From Planctomycetia bacterium (GTDB taxonomy: Bacteria > Planctomycetota > Phycisphaerae > Phycisphaerales > SM1A02), in assembly GCA_005787685.1 (NCBI GenBank), contig SYAC01000048.1, positions 21,761-85,760 on the forward strand: a stretch of DNA of 64,000 nucleotides, in the 5' to 3' direction. The notes beneath the pieces are model-generated. The model saw only the letters and a program-made list of their open reading frames with translations. It was not told where the DNA came from and searched no databases. Shown here one piece after another: positions 34,042 through 42,300 of this stretch (the first letter of the stretch is position 1; every line of letters begins with the position of its first letter). A program made the translations under genes and the position numbers.

Positions 34042-34857
34042 ATGTCCATTTTATCATCATCCAATCCAATTCTTGCCCAAGGTCGCCTGGAAGAAGCTTT
34101 ACGAAGCACTCCAAGTTCCCAAAGCACCGTCACGGTTGCCGGAGTTGTGAACAAGACCACGCTGTGTTTGGCTGTTGCTGTTGTCTTTGGAGCACTGGGA
34201 AACGCATTTGTCACAAAAAATCCCGGTTCAATATTCATGGTGAATGTGGCGGCTTTTGTAGTTTCGTTGGGTGTTGGATTCGCCTTGTTTGGCCGCCCGA
34301 ACTGGGCCATATTTTTAGCGCCAATCTACGCGGCGGTACAAGGGTTCTTTATGGGCGCAGTTGGAGTTGTGCTTGACAACATTTTACTTTCCAAGGGCAT
34401 CGCTCTCACTGGAGGTCTTGCGATGCAAGCCTTCATTATGACCGCAGGCGTGGCATTGACCTGCCTCATTCTGTATCGAAGTGGCGCGGTACGCATCACG
34501 CAACGCGGCGCATTTATTTTATGGGCGTGCGTGCTTGGTATTGGCGTGACCTATTTGATTTCATTTGTGTTGTCATTGTTTGGCGTTGCCACTCCATTCG
34601 TGTCACTGCCAAATCAAACTGGTGGTTCAACAGGCGCCTATATTGGCTTGGCGATCAATGGACTTATTCTGGTGGTGGCGGCCTTCACGCTTATTGCGGA
34701 CATTCAACAAGTGGATCAAGCCGCCAAAGAGGGCGCGCCAGCGAGTAGCGAGTGGTATTTGGCCTACGGACTCACCGTGAGTTTGGTGTGGATTTACTTT
34801 GAGTCCATGAAAATTATCTTTCGACTTGCAATGATTTTCGGTGGCAAGCGCGATTGA
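34042..34857 (+). CDS. Bax inhibitor-1/YccA family membrane protein
   Basis: A 271-residue integral inner-membrane protein with seven hydrophobic segments from about residue 35 to the C-terminus. The pattern is that of the BI-1/YccA/YetJ family, whose members leak calcium or bind proteases. It has a YISFVLSLFG-like block and a final segment YGLTVSLVWIYFESMKIIFR that resembles the Bax1-I-like bacterial subgroup. ATG 34042 is preceded by AAGGAG; the frame is open much further upstream (to 33586) but those residues lie in the divergent spacer and PhoH gene. It is followed by a NIF3 gene. Function in this organism is unknown. Confidence 0.88.
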   Translation: MSILSSSNPILAQGRLEEALRSTPSSQSTVTVAGVVNKTTLCLAVAVVFGALGNAFVTKNPGSIFMVNVAAFVVSLGVGFALFGRPNWAIFLAPIYAAVQGFFMGAVGVVLDNILLSKGIALTGGLAMQAFIMTAGVALTCLILYRSGAVRITQRGAFILWACVLGIGVTYLISFVLSLFGVATPFVSLPNQTGGSTGAYIGLAINGLILVVAAFTLIADIQQVDQAAKEGAPASSEWYLAYGLTVSLVWIYFESMKIIFRLAMIFGGKRD

Positions 34858-34890
34858 TGACAGGCGCACCTTCCGCATGAAAGTTGATCC

Positions 34891-35742
34891 ATGATTGGTG
34901 AACTTGTGTTGGCCATGCAAGCTGTCGCTCCGCGAAGTTTGGCGGCAACTTGGGACAACACTGGTTTACTGCTTGGTGATCCAGCGCAGGCGCTGCGACG
35001 CGCGTTGCTGACCATTGACCTTACCCCCGCCGTCCTCGATGAGGCGATTACGGCCAAGTGCGAGGCGATTATTGCCTACCACCCGCCCCTCTTTGAGCCG
35101 CTGAAAAAACTCACGACCATGCATGCGCACGAACACATTGTGCTGCGTTGCGCGGAGCACAAAATTGCCATTTTGTCGCCACACACAGCGCTTGACGCCG
35201 TGCATGGTGGAATGACCGATTGGTTGGCGGATTTTCTTGGAGCGGGCACGCGCGTGGCGTTGGAACCAGCCATATTTGCCAGCGCGCCTGTTAAATCTGC
35301 GCCGCGCGCAAAGACGCAAGAACCAGTACAAACCCCACTCCAAACGCATGGCCAGGGCCGAGCGCTCACGCTTCTTAAGCCACGGACATGCAACGCCATG
35401 GCGAAGCAGCTTCGAATTTCGTTGCGCCTGGGCGCTGGCGATGTTTCATATTGCGAATTGAAAAAGTCGCGCCGTCACGAACGCGTGGCGGTAGTTCCTG
35501 GTTCGGGCGCCAGTTTGCTGGCGTTAGCGCTGGAGGCGGGCTGCACGCTTATGGTCACCGGCGAGGCGAAACATCATGACGTGCTGCGCGCCAAAGAAAA
35601 TGGCTGCGACATGATCTTGCTTGGCCATACCAATTCCGAACGCGGATTTCTTCCTCACTTTGCCAAGCAATTGCAGCCACATGTGCCTCGGATTCGTTTG
35701 TTGGTAAGCAAACGCGATCGTCACCCGCTTCAGTGCACCTGA
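34891..35742 (+). CDS. NIF3 family dinuclear-metal protein (YbgI/YqfO type)
   Basis: A 283-residue protein of the widely conserved GTP cyclohydrolase I type 2/NIF3 family. Metal ligands are expected in AIIAYHPPLFEPLKKL (about residue 62), SPHTALDAVHGGMTDWL (about 93) and the C-terminal GEAKHHDVL and GHTNSER. The family forms a hexameric toroid with two metal ions per subunit, but its cellular role is debated. The N-terminus resembles the standard family start (WDNTGLLLGDPAQ). It lies downstream of the BI-1 gene and is exactly adjacent to (no gap with) the convergent ROK gene. Confidence 0.93.
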   Translation: MIGELVLAMQAVAPRSLAATWDNTGLLLGDPAQALRRALLTIDLTPAVLDEAITAKCEAIIAYHPPLFEPLKKLTTMHAHEHIVLRCAEHKIAILSPHTALDAVHGGMTDWLADFLGAGTRVALEPAIFASAPVKSAPRAKTQEPVQTPLQTHGQGRALTLLKPRTCNAMAKQLRISLRLGAGDVSYCELKKSRRHERVAVVPGSGASLLALALEAGCTLMVTGEAKHHDVLRAKENGCDMILLGHTNSERGFLPHFAKQLQPHVPRIRLLVSKRDRHPLQCT

Positions 35743-36750
35743 TTATTTTTCTTCATTTAATGTCTCGCGCGCCAACAATGCCGCGCCCAACATGCCTGCG
35801 TCATCGCCTAATTGACTTGGAACAATTTCGCAACGCTGCAAAGTTTGCGGAAACACCGCGCGCTCAAAGCTTTCGCGAACGCGATAAAGGTATGGCTTTC
35901 CCAGTGCCTCGGAAACACCGCCGCCGAGCACCACGGTTTGCAAACTCATGACCGTAATCAGATTGGCAATGGTCAAACCAAGCAATTCCGCCGAAGCGTC
36001 CACAACCTTGCGTACCAATGGATCACCCTTGGAATAGCACTCTGCCAGAACGCTGCTTCCAATCGCCGAGGGATCGGGCTTGCCGTCGTCGTCTTTTTCC
36101 TTGTTCAAAAATTCGCACAACATGCTGTCTGGATAGTGCCCAAGCAACATCATCATGCTGCGCACCAAGGCGGTGCGACTGCAATGATCCTCGAGGGTTC
36201 GGTGGCCAGGACCCGCGCCTGGAAAAAGTACAACATGCCCAACTTCACCCGCGGTATGAAATGGTCCGCGCCACAATTTTCCATTGAGAATCATTCCACC
36301 ACCAATGCCAGTACCAATCCACATGGCTAACAAGTCCCCGCGACTTTTACCGGCGCCCAAACGGCTTTCACCAAAGGCGGCCACATTGACATCGTTGTCC
36401 ACCACCACGGGTATATCCAACTTTTTAGACATAATGTCGCGCAGCGGAACTTTTTTCCATCCAAGATTGCCCGCGTGAATCACGCTGCCCTTGTCCCAAT
36501 CCACGGCGCTTGGCGCGCCAACGCCAGCGGCCTGAATGTCCTTCATGGAAAGTTTGGCGTCCTCGCAAGCGCGCTCAATGCCCTCCACCATTCGAGTAAT
36601 GACTCTCTCACGGCCCTCGACGGCCTTGGTCTTGCGGCGCGCGCGCCCTACAATTTTTCCCTTTTCATCGATCACACCAATGCTCATGTTGGTGCCGCCT
36701 AAATCCACACCAACAATCGGACCGGTGAATCGTTGCTTGCGTTCTGCCAT
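35743..36750 (-). CDS. ROK family kinase/glucokinase-like protein
   Basis: Sugar kinase of the ROK family (335 residues), probably phosphorylating glucose or a related hexose. The phosphate-binding VGVDLGGTNMSIGVIDEKG at residues about 12-30 and GTGIGGGMILNGKL are clear. The zinc-binding Cys cluster of most ROK proteins is not present: the corresponding region reads GHVVLFPGAGPGHRTLEDHCS. This alters the family's usual HxCxCGxxGCxE site and suggests a variant subfamily without structural zinc. No HTH domain, so it is not a ROK repressor. It is divergent from gatC. With the GH15 enzyme, which could provide glucose, it gives a possible route into glycolysis. Confidence 0.85.
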   Translation of the reverse strand: MAERKQRFTGPIVGVDLGGTNMSIGVIDEKGKIVGRARRKTKAVEGRERVITRMVEGIERACEDAKLSMKDIQAAGVGAPSAVDWDKGSVIHAGNLGWKKVPLRDIMSKKLDIPVVVDNDVNVAAFGESRLGAGKSRGDLLAMWIGTGIGGGMILNGKLWRGPFHTAGEVGHVVLFPGAGPGHRTLEDHCSRTALVRSMMMLLGHYPDSMLCEFLNKEKDDDGKPDPSAIGSSVLAECYSKGDPLVRKVVDASAELLGLTIANLITVMSLQTVVLGGGVSEALGKPYLYRVRESFERAVFPQTLQRCEIVPSQLGDDAGMLGAALLARETLNEEK

Positions 36751-36798
36751 GTCAGGAATCTAACCGACCTTGAGCCGAGCTTGGTTACACTCAATCGC

Positions 36799-37110
36799 GT
36801 GACAGAGAAACACACACTTTCGATCGCGGAAACAGCGCATGTCGCCAAATTGGCGCGACTGGAAATCACGCCCGACAAACTAGAGAAATATTGCGGCGAA
36901 CTAGCCAATGTCCTAAGCCATGTGGCCAAGTTGAAGGCCATCAATGTGGATGGCATTGAGCCGCTCACAAGCCCAGTAGATGCCACCAATCGGCTTGCGG
37001 CCGACCAACCAGGCCCCACGCTTGCGCTGGACAAATTGTTAATCAACGCCCCCGCTGTTGAGGGTCGCTTTATCGCGGTGCCAAAAGTGCTTGCAGAGGA
37101 AAATGAATGA
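36799..37110 (+). CDS. gatC: Aspartyl/glutamyl-tRNA amidotransferase subunit C
   Basis: Small subunit (103 residues) that stabilises the GatA-GatB amidotransferase complex, which converts Glu-tRNAGln or Asp-tRNAAsn to the amidated form. The conserved VAKLARLEITPDKLEKYCGELANVL block is present, as is the C-terminal VEGRFIAVPKVL. GTG 36799 is chosen as the start because homology begins there; TTG 36781 is a possible alternative. It overlaps gatA by four bases (ATGA). gatB is not in the window, so it must be elsewhere. Confidence 0.9.
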   Translation: MTEKHTLSIAETAHVAKLARLEITPDKLEKYCGELANVLSHVAKLKAINVDGIEPLTSPVDATNRLAADQPGPTLALDKLLINAPAVEGRFIAVPKVLAEENE

Positions 37111-38585
37111 GCGCACCATTCACCGACGCTTTTTCTATTGGAGAGGCGGTTCGTTCCGGCGCCACTACCGCCGAGCGCGTGGCGAAAGAATTTGTGCGTC
37201 GCGCGCAAACCGCCAATCAGTCGCTGAATGCGTTTCATGAAATTTTTGAAAGCGATGCCCTTGAAGCCGCGCGCGCCGTGGACGCAAAAGTTACATCTGG
37301 AATCGATGCTGGTCCACTTGCCGGTGTCCCCGTAGCCGTGAAAGATAATTTGGCAACCACGGTTGGACGAACAACTTGCTCAAGCAAGATGCTGGCGAAC
37401 TATCGCTCACCTTTCACCGCGACTTGTGTGCAGCGCCTGCAAGCCGCGGGCGCGGTGGTGATTGGAAAAACAAACATGGATGAATTCGCCATGGGCTCCA
37501 GTACCGAGCATTGCGCATGGGGCGCCGTAAAGAATCCATGGGACGCCACGCGTGTTTCTGGCGGCTCCAGCGGCGGCAGCGCTGTGGCCGCGGCCGCTGG
37601 TTTATGCGGCTTTTCATTAGGAAGCGACACTGGTGGCAGTATTCGCCAACCCGCTTCGCTGTGTGGTTGCGTTGGCTTTAAACCAACCTACGGCCGCATC
37701 AGCCGCTACGGTTTGGTCGCCTTTGGAAGCAGCCTTGATCAAGTCGGTCCGCTCACCCGCAGCATACGCGACGCGGCATTGGCCTATCAAGTGATGGCTG
37801 GAGTGGATGATCGCGACAGCACCACGGCCAATCTGAAAGTGGAAGACGCAATGAAAGAATTGGAAACCCCAATCGCGGGTCTGCGCGTTGGCGTTCCCAA
37901 ACAATATTTAAGCGACGCCAATGACGCCGCGGTGAACGCATGCGTGAACGACGCGCTGCAACGTCTGCAAAAAATGGGCGCGACACTTGTTGAAGTGGAT
38001 CTGCCGTTGACGGATATTGGCATTAGCACCTACTACGTCATTGCACCGGCGGAAGCCAGTGCAAACTTGGCTCGCTTTGATGGCATTCGATATGGCCACC
38101 GCGCCGCGCTCAAGACTGGCGAAAGTTTGGACACGCTCTATGCGCGCAGTCGCGCCGAGGGATTTGGTCCCGAAGTGCAGCGGCGTATTATGCTTGGAAC
38201 CTATGTGTTGAGTTCTGGTTATTACGACGCCTATTACGGCCGCGCCTTGCGCGTGCGCCGTCTGATCAAGGCGGAGTTTGACAACGCATTCACCAAATGC
38301 GATGTCATTGCGGGGCCAGCAAGTCCCTCGCCCGCGTTTGCGTTTGGCGGCATGGGTGACCCACTCAAAATGTATCTGTGCGATGTCTATACCGTGAACA
38401 CAAATATCGCTGGTTTACCCGCTATTTCCTTACCGATTGGCTTTGCCAGCGAAGGAGGGAGTTCGCTTCCAATTGGACTTCACCTGCAAGCGCCGGCCTT
38501 TGCTGACGCAAAGTTGCTGCGCGCCGCACGCATGGTTGAGAAACTATTTCCTGACTTGGCGCGACAAGCCCCGCAAGGATCATAG
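37107..38585 (+). CDS. gatA: Aspartyl/glutamyl-tRNA amidotransferase subunit A
   Basis: Amidase subunit that releases ammonia from Gln for tRNA amidation. The amidase signature GGSSGGSAVAAAAGLC and SDTGGSIRQPASLCG holds the Ser-cisSer-Lys triad, with the Lys in VAVKDNLAT. The 492-residue length is normal. The four-base overlap with gatC indicates translational coupling. Together with the missing gatB, it shows that the organism uses the indirect route for Gln-tRNA and/or Asn-tRNA. Confidence 0.96.
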   Translation: MSAPFTDAFSIGEAVRSGATTAERVAKEFVRRAQTANQSLNAFHEIFESDALEAARAVDAKVTSGIDAGPLAGVPVAVKDNLATTVGRTTCSSKMLANYRSPFTATCVQRLQAAGAVVIGKTNMDEFAMGSSTEHCAWGAVKNPWDATRVSGGSSGGSAVAAAAGLCGFSLGSDTGGSIRQPASLCGCVGFKPTYGRISRYGLVAFGSSLDQVGPLTRSIRDAALAYQVMAGVDDRDSTTANLKVEDAMKELETPIAGLRVGVPKQYLSDANDAAVNACVNDALQRLQKMGATLVEVDLPLTDIGISTYYVIAPAEASANLARFDGIRYGHRAALKTGESLDTLYARSRAEGFGPEVQRRIMLGTYVLSSGYYDAYYGRALRVRRLIKAEFDNAFTKCDVIAGPASPSPAFAFGGMGDPLKMYLCDVYTVNTNIAGLPAISLPIGFASEGGSSLPIGLHLQAPAFADAKLLRAARMVEKLFPDLARQAPQGS

Positions 38586-38603
38586 GCCACGCACGCTCAG
38601 CGT

Positions 38604-39176
38604 TCACTGAATTGACGCCGGAGTTGATGGGTCGTCTGCCTCAGTGATGGTAGGAGCGTATTCACGCGGGCGCGGGATTGATCCTAGCTCATGAAGCTGC
38701 GAATAAAAGGAATGGACAAGTTGGTCCGCGGCCTCCGTGCGCTCACCAAACAATCCCAAAGTGGCCGTGGCGCTGGTCACACCTTGCTCCGCATTACCCT
38801 TGATCACAAGTTCGCCTGAATCATTATTCAGCGTAATAATGGTGAAACGCATTCCATCAGGCAGCACAAAGTCCATCACCACAGCCATTTCTACTTTTCG
38901 AGACGCAATCAGCGCGGCCTGATACACATCTGACCAACGACCTTGGGGGCATTTCTCAAGCGGTTGCGTGTTATCAATGTTTTGTTGGGTGCGAGTGTCG
39001 GCCATGACTTGAAGCACTCGCTGGGATTGCGCCTGGGTCAATTCACGATTCACACAGGCAAGATCACCGACAAAAACCTCGTTGGAATTCACAATTGGCG
39101 GTGGCGATTCGCATGCACCACACAACAGCGATGCCATGAATGCGCCGCGGCTCAACCATGTCTTGATTGCCTTCAT
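38604..39176 (-). CDS. Putative lipoprotein, unknown function
   Basis: A 190-residue protein with a signal peptide ending in LLCGAC, a likely lipobox. The mature region has CVNRELTQAQSQRVLQVMAD and DFVLPDGMRFTIITLNND, a mixed alpha/beta pattern without a family I know. It has further Cys residues (in DLACVNREL and EKCPQGRW) that might form a disulphide outside the cell. It lies between gatA (convergent, 18 bases) and mutY (same strand, nine bases downstream of mutY), so it may be co-transcribed with mutY. Confidence 0.75.
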   Translation of the reverse strand: MKAIKTWLSRGAFMASLLCGACESPPPIVNSNEVFVGDLACVNRELTQAQSQRVLQVMADTRTQQNIDNTQPLEKCPQGRWSDVYQAALIASRKVEMAVVMDFVLPDGMRFTIITLNNDSGELVIKGNAEQGVTSATATLGLFGERTEAADQLVHSFYSQLHELGSIPRPREYAPTITEADDPSTPASIQ

Positions 39177-39185
39177 TCCTGCACT

Positions 39186-40235
39186 TTAGCAGTCCCCGCC
39201 ATGCAGTTGCGTGGCGAGGTCCGCTATGCGTAAAACCGCGTTGCTGACCCCGTATTTCTTCAGGTTTGCAACGTCAATCCAGCGTAATTTCGCCTGGCAA
39301 TCAAACTTCACCATGTATACACGGATTCGAATTACCCGATGTGTGGTGAGAAATTCAAACTCGCCACGGAATTTTTCAATGTGCTGCACATCGCCACATT
39401 CACCAAGCAACTTCGCGGCGCTCAATACGGTTTTGGATTCAACCACTGGAGGCGACAACAACCCCGCCCACAATCCCGTCGCAGGCCGTACTTGCACGCC
39501 AATTTTTGCTCCGCGCAGTTCTACGAATGCGTGATGCACAACTTTACGCCTATGCGCGGCTGATTCTTTCATGGGAACAACATCTTGCGAATTGGCTTTG
39601 AACGAAGCGCAACAAGCCCGCACTGGGCACTCCGCACAACGGGGATTTTTTGGCGTACAAAGAGTCGCGCCGAACTCCATCAAAGCCTCATTCAACACCG
39701 CCGGAGATTTTGCGGCGCGCACAAATTGCTCCGCCGTGCTCCACAACCACTCATCAGCGATCTTTCCTTTGGTGGATTCCCGTCGATCAAACAAGCGCGA
39801 TAAGACACGCGCCACATTTCCATCAACGATGGGCGCCGCCTGCCCAAACGCAATACTGGCAATAGCCCCCGCCGAGTAACGGCCAATTCCTGGCAGCGAT
39901 CGCAACGCTTCTAGGGCATGCGGGACGCGCCCGCCATATTGCGCCACGATCATTTGCGCGGCGGCGCGCATATTTTTGGCGCGCCGGTAGTACCCCAAAC
40001 CCTGCCAGAGTGAAAACACATCTTGCTGGGCGCTGTGCGCCAAGCTCCGCGGAGTTGGAAACCTTCGCATAAATGCTGGAAATTTTTCCGCAACTCGGCT
40101 TGCTTGTGTCTGTTGCAGCATGACTTCGCTCACAAAGACCCGCCACGGACTACGCCGTTTTCTCCAAGGTAAATCGCGTGAAACTGTGGGAAACCACGCT
40201 TCTATCCTCAAAACGATCGCGTTTACTTTGCGCAC
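39186..40235 (-). CDS. mutY: A/G-specific adenine glycosylase
   Basis: Removes adenine mispaired with 8-oxoguanine, preventing G-to-T mutations. The 349-residue protein shows LPWRKRRSPWRVFVSEVMLQQTQ, the helix-hairpin-helix LRSLPGIGRYSAGAIASIAFG with the catalytic Asp in PIVDGNVARVLSRL, and the iron-sulfur cluster Cys set C-x6-C-x2-C-x5-C (LCTPKNPRCAECPVRACC). The C-terminal MutT-like domain is present but divergent. GTG start at 40235. It is divergent from the HTH-membrane gene, with a 109-base spacer. Confidence 0.95.
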   Translation of the reverse strand: MRKVNAIVLRIEAWFPTVSRDLPWRKRRSPWRVFVSEVMLQQTQASRVAEKFPAFMRRFPTPRSLAHSAQQDVFSLWQGLGYYRRAKNMRAAAQMIVAQYGGRVPHALEALRSLPGIGRYSAGAIASIAFGQAAPIVDGNVARVLSRLFDRRESTKGKIADEWLWSTAEQFVRAAKSPAVLNEALMEFGATLCTPKNPRCAECPVRACCASFKANSQDVVPMKESAAHRRKVVHHAFVELRGAKIGVQVRPATGLWAGLLSPPVVESKTVLSAAKLLGECGDVQHIEKFRGEFEFLTTHRVIRIRVYMVKFDCQAKLRWIDVANLKKYGVSNAVLRIADLATQLHGGDC

Positions 40236-40344
40236 TTGTTTGGCAACCTTTCTTATGACTTTGACGAATAGTCGCTTGCGACTCTGTGAGCGCCCCTTTA
40301 CCCTATCCGACCATCTCGCTCATTTCTGACCCCCCCACACTGAT

Positions 40345-41601
40345 ATGGCAAAAATTTTCTACACAATTGAAGAAGCCTGCGCCAAACTTTCCAAAAGCGA
40401 GGCTGATCTTATGGATCTCATTAAAAGTGGCAAGCTTCGCGAGTTCCGCGACCAAGACCAACTCAAATTGAAGGTTGAGGATGTCCACAGCCTGTTTGAT
40501 AGTGGATTGGAAATGAAATTAGATTCGTCCATAATCAATGTGTCCACAGTAAGTGGAAACCTTGAACTTGATCTCAGCGACTCCATGTCGCCAGCTATGG
40601 CTTCCGATCCAAACAGCGCCAGTCCCGTTGGCATGGCTGCCCCTGCAGCCATCGAAGATGAGCTCTCGCTTGAAATTGGTTCCATGGCAAGCGGTGAAAG
40701 CCCTGCGCTTGCGCAAGACGCTGGCGCTGATGGAAGTGACATGACATTGGAGCTTGATTTTGACTCATCTCCACAAATCGCTGAGCCTACTCACGCGGCT
40801 GCGCCCATTTCAAATGCCCCAGCGCTTGATGACGAACTCACCATTGGGCTTGATTTGGATGATGAACCAGCCGCTGCCCCAACTCCCGCCAAATCCCCCG
40901 CGGCCAAGGCGCCAACAATGGCGTCGGCTGTGCCTCAATCCAACACGGACGAACTTTTACTTGACGATGATTTAGGCGGCAATCTGGCTCCAAACGCCCC
41001 CAAAAGCGCGGTTCAACCCGCCATCCAATTTGATGAACCTCTGGCGGATGCCCGAGAAGACAGCGCCATTGGTTTTGGCAGCAGTGCTGACAGTGCGATT
41101 GATTCCGCGGTGGGCTTGGATACGAACGACCTGACTTTGGATCAACCTGGTTCTGGAAGCGGACTTTTGGATCTCACTCAAGAAGGTGATGACAGCCAAA
41201 TGGGCGCGGCCATGATGGATGAATCCTTTGAAAACGAAGATGAAGCACCTAAAAATGCAAGCGGTATTTTTGGTGGAGCGACAAGTGAAAGTGAAATCAA
41301 CGAGGCGGCTGCCAGTGGAGCAGCGGCGATTGGTTCCCCCGCTCTAGCATTCGCTGGCGCAGGCATGGCTGCAAGTGAAATATATGATGGCTCATGGAGC
41401 GGTCTCACCATTGGATTGCTTGTCCCAAGCCTCATTGGACTTTGCGCGACTGCTGCAATGCTTGTCATTAAAACCATTGGTGGCACACCTGATCTTGCAA
41501 TCATGTTCGCAAGCGATTGGATTATGTGGACTGGCGCATACGCCGGCGCGATTGCGGTCTGCGGTGGCATTGGGTTCTTTGTCGGAAAAGCAACCGAGTA
41601 A
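40345..41601 (+). CDS. HTH-acidic-membrane protein of unknown function
   Basis: A 418-residue protein in three parts. Residues 1-52 (MAKIFYTIEEACAKLSKSEA, IKSGKLREFRDQDQLKLKVEDVHSLF) are a MerR/excisionase-like helix-turn-helix of the kind found in planctomycete proteins. Residues about 60-310 are an acidic, Ala/Ser/Asp-rich low-complexity stretch with repeated DELxLxLD patterns (ELSLEIG, MTLELDFD, ELTIGLDLDD, ELLLDDDLGG). Residues about 340-415 hold two hydrophobic, membrane-spanning segments and a short end (GKATE). Its function is unknown. The HTH may bind DNA, or it may be a repurposed protein-binding fold. It is divergent from mutY and 15 bases before psd, so possibly in an operon with psd. 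Confidence 0.8.
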   Translation: MAKIFYTIEEACAKLSKSEADLMDLIKSGKLREFRDQDQLKLKVEDVHSLFDSGLEMKLDSSIINVSTVSGNLELDLSDSMSPAMASDPNSASPVGMAAPAAIEDELSLEIGSMASGESPALAQDAGADGSDMTLELDFDSSPQIAEPTHAAAPISNAPALDDELTIGLDLDDEPAAAPTPAKSPAAKAPTMASAVPQSNTDELLLDDDLGGNLAPNAPKSAVQPAIQFDEPLADAREDSAIGFGSSADSAIDSAVGLDTNDLTLDQPGSGSGLLDLTQEGDDSQMGAAMMDESFENEDEAPKNASGIFGGATSESEINEAAASGAAAIGSPALAFAGAGMAASEIYDGSWSGLTIGLLVPSLIGLCATAAMLVIKTIGGTPDLAIMFASDWIMWTGAYAGAIAVCGGIGFFVGKATE

Positions 41602-41616
41602 GCGGACATTGTTTCA

Positions 41617-42300
41617 ATGTTGACCAAATACGGAATGAATCAGTGGCTACCGGCCGCTGTGGTAGTGTTGCCCATTGCCGGAGCTTGCGCGTGGCTGGCG
41701 CAAATCGGCGAACCAATTTGGTGGATACCCGCCGTGGGACTCTGCGTGATTTGGCTTGGTTTTGCAGCGTTTTTTCGTGATCCCGTGCGCCGGCCCGAGT
41801 CCGATGATCCGCAAGCCTTTGTCAGTCCCGCCGACGGCACCATCAGCGCTGTCATTCGGGTGGGTCATCATGAAGCGACCAATGGTCCCGCGTTGATCAT
41901 TCGAATTTTTCTGAGCGTGTTGGATGTGCATATCAATCGCGCGGCGCAAGCAGCCACGGTGGTCAAGATTCGGCATGAACCCGGTCGCTATCTTGATGCG
42001 CGCATGGCAGCGGGAGCGCGGGTAAATGAAAATCTTTTGCTCACGCTTCGCCTTCCCGACGGACGCAACTACGGCATCCGACAAATCTCGGGGGCCATTG
42101 CGCGGCGCATTGTGTGCCGCGTGAAAGTCGAGGAGCATCTGCTACGCGGACAGCGGTACGGCATGATTCAATTTGGGTCCACGACTGAGTTAATTCTTCC
42201 GCAACCAGAACAAGTCACGGCGTTGGTCAGTGAGGGCGCTCGCGTGTACGCGGGGCGAACTTGCTTGGCGCGTCTGAATTCCATCGACTCAACCAAATAA
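41617..42300 (+). CDS. psd: Phosphatidylserine decarboxylase (short type)
   Basis: Decarboxylates phosphatidylserine to phosphatidylethanolamine in the inner membrane. The 227-residue proenzyme has two N-terminal membrane segments (about 10-50), the FVSPADGTISAVI block, HINR (His105), and the autocleavage site Gly187-Ser188 in YGMIQFGSTTELILP. Cleavage there would make the pyruvoyl group. The length and the FGST site fit the short archaeal/proteobacterial-type Psd. It follows the HTH-membrane gene by 15 bases and overlaps the convergent receiver-like gene by 12 bases. It uses phosphatidylserine made by PssA, which is not in the window. Confidence 0.9.
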   Translation: MLTKYGMNQWLPAAVVVLPIAGACAWLAQIGEPIWWIPAVGLCVIWLGFAAFFRDPVRRPESDDPQAFVSPADGTISAVIRVGHHEATNGPALIIRIFLSVLDVHINRAAQAATVVKIRHEPGRYLDARMAAGARVNENLLLTLRLPDGRNYGIRQISGAIARRIVCRVKVEEHLLRGQRYGMIQFGSTTELILPQPEQVTALVSEGARVYAGRTCLARLNSIDSTK

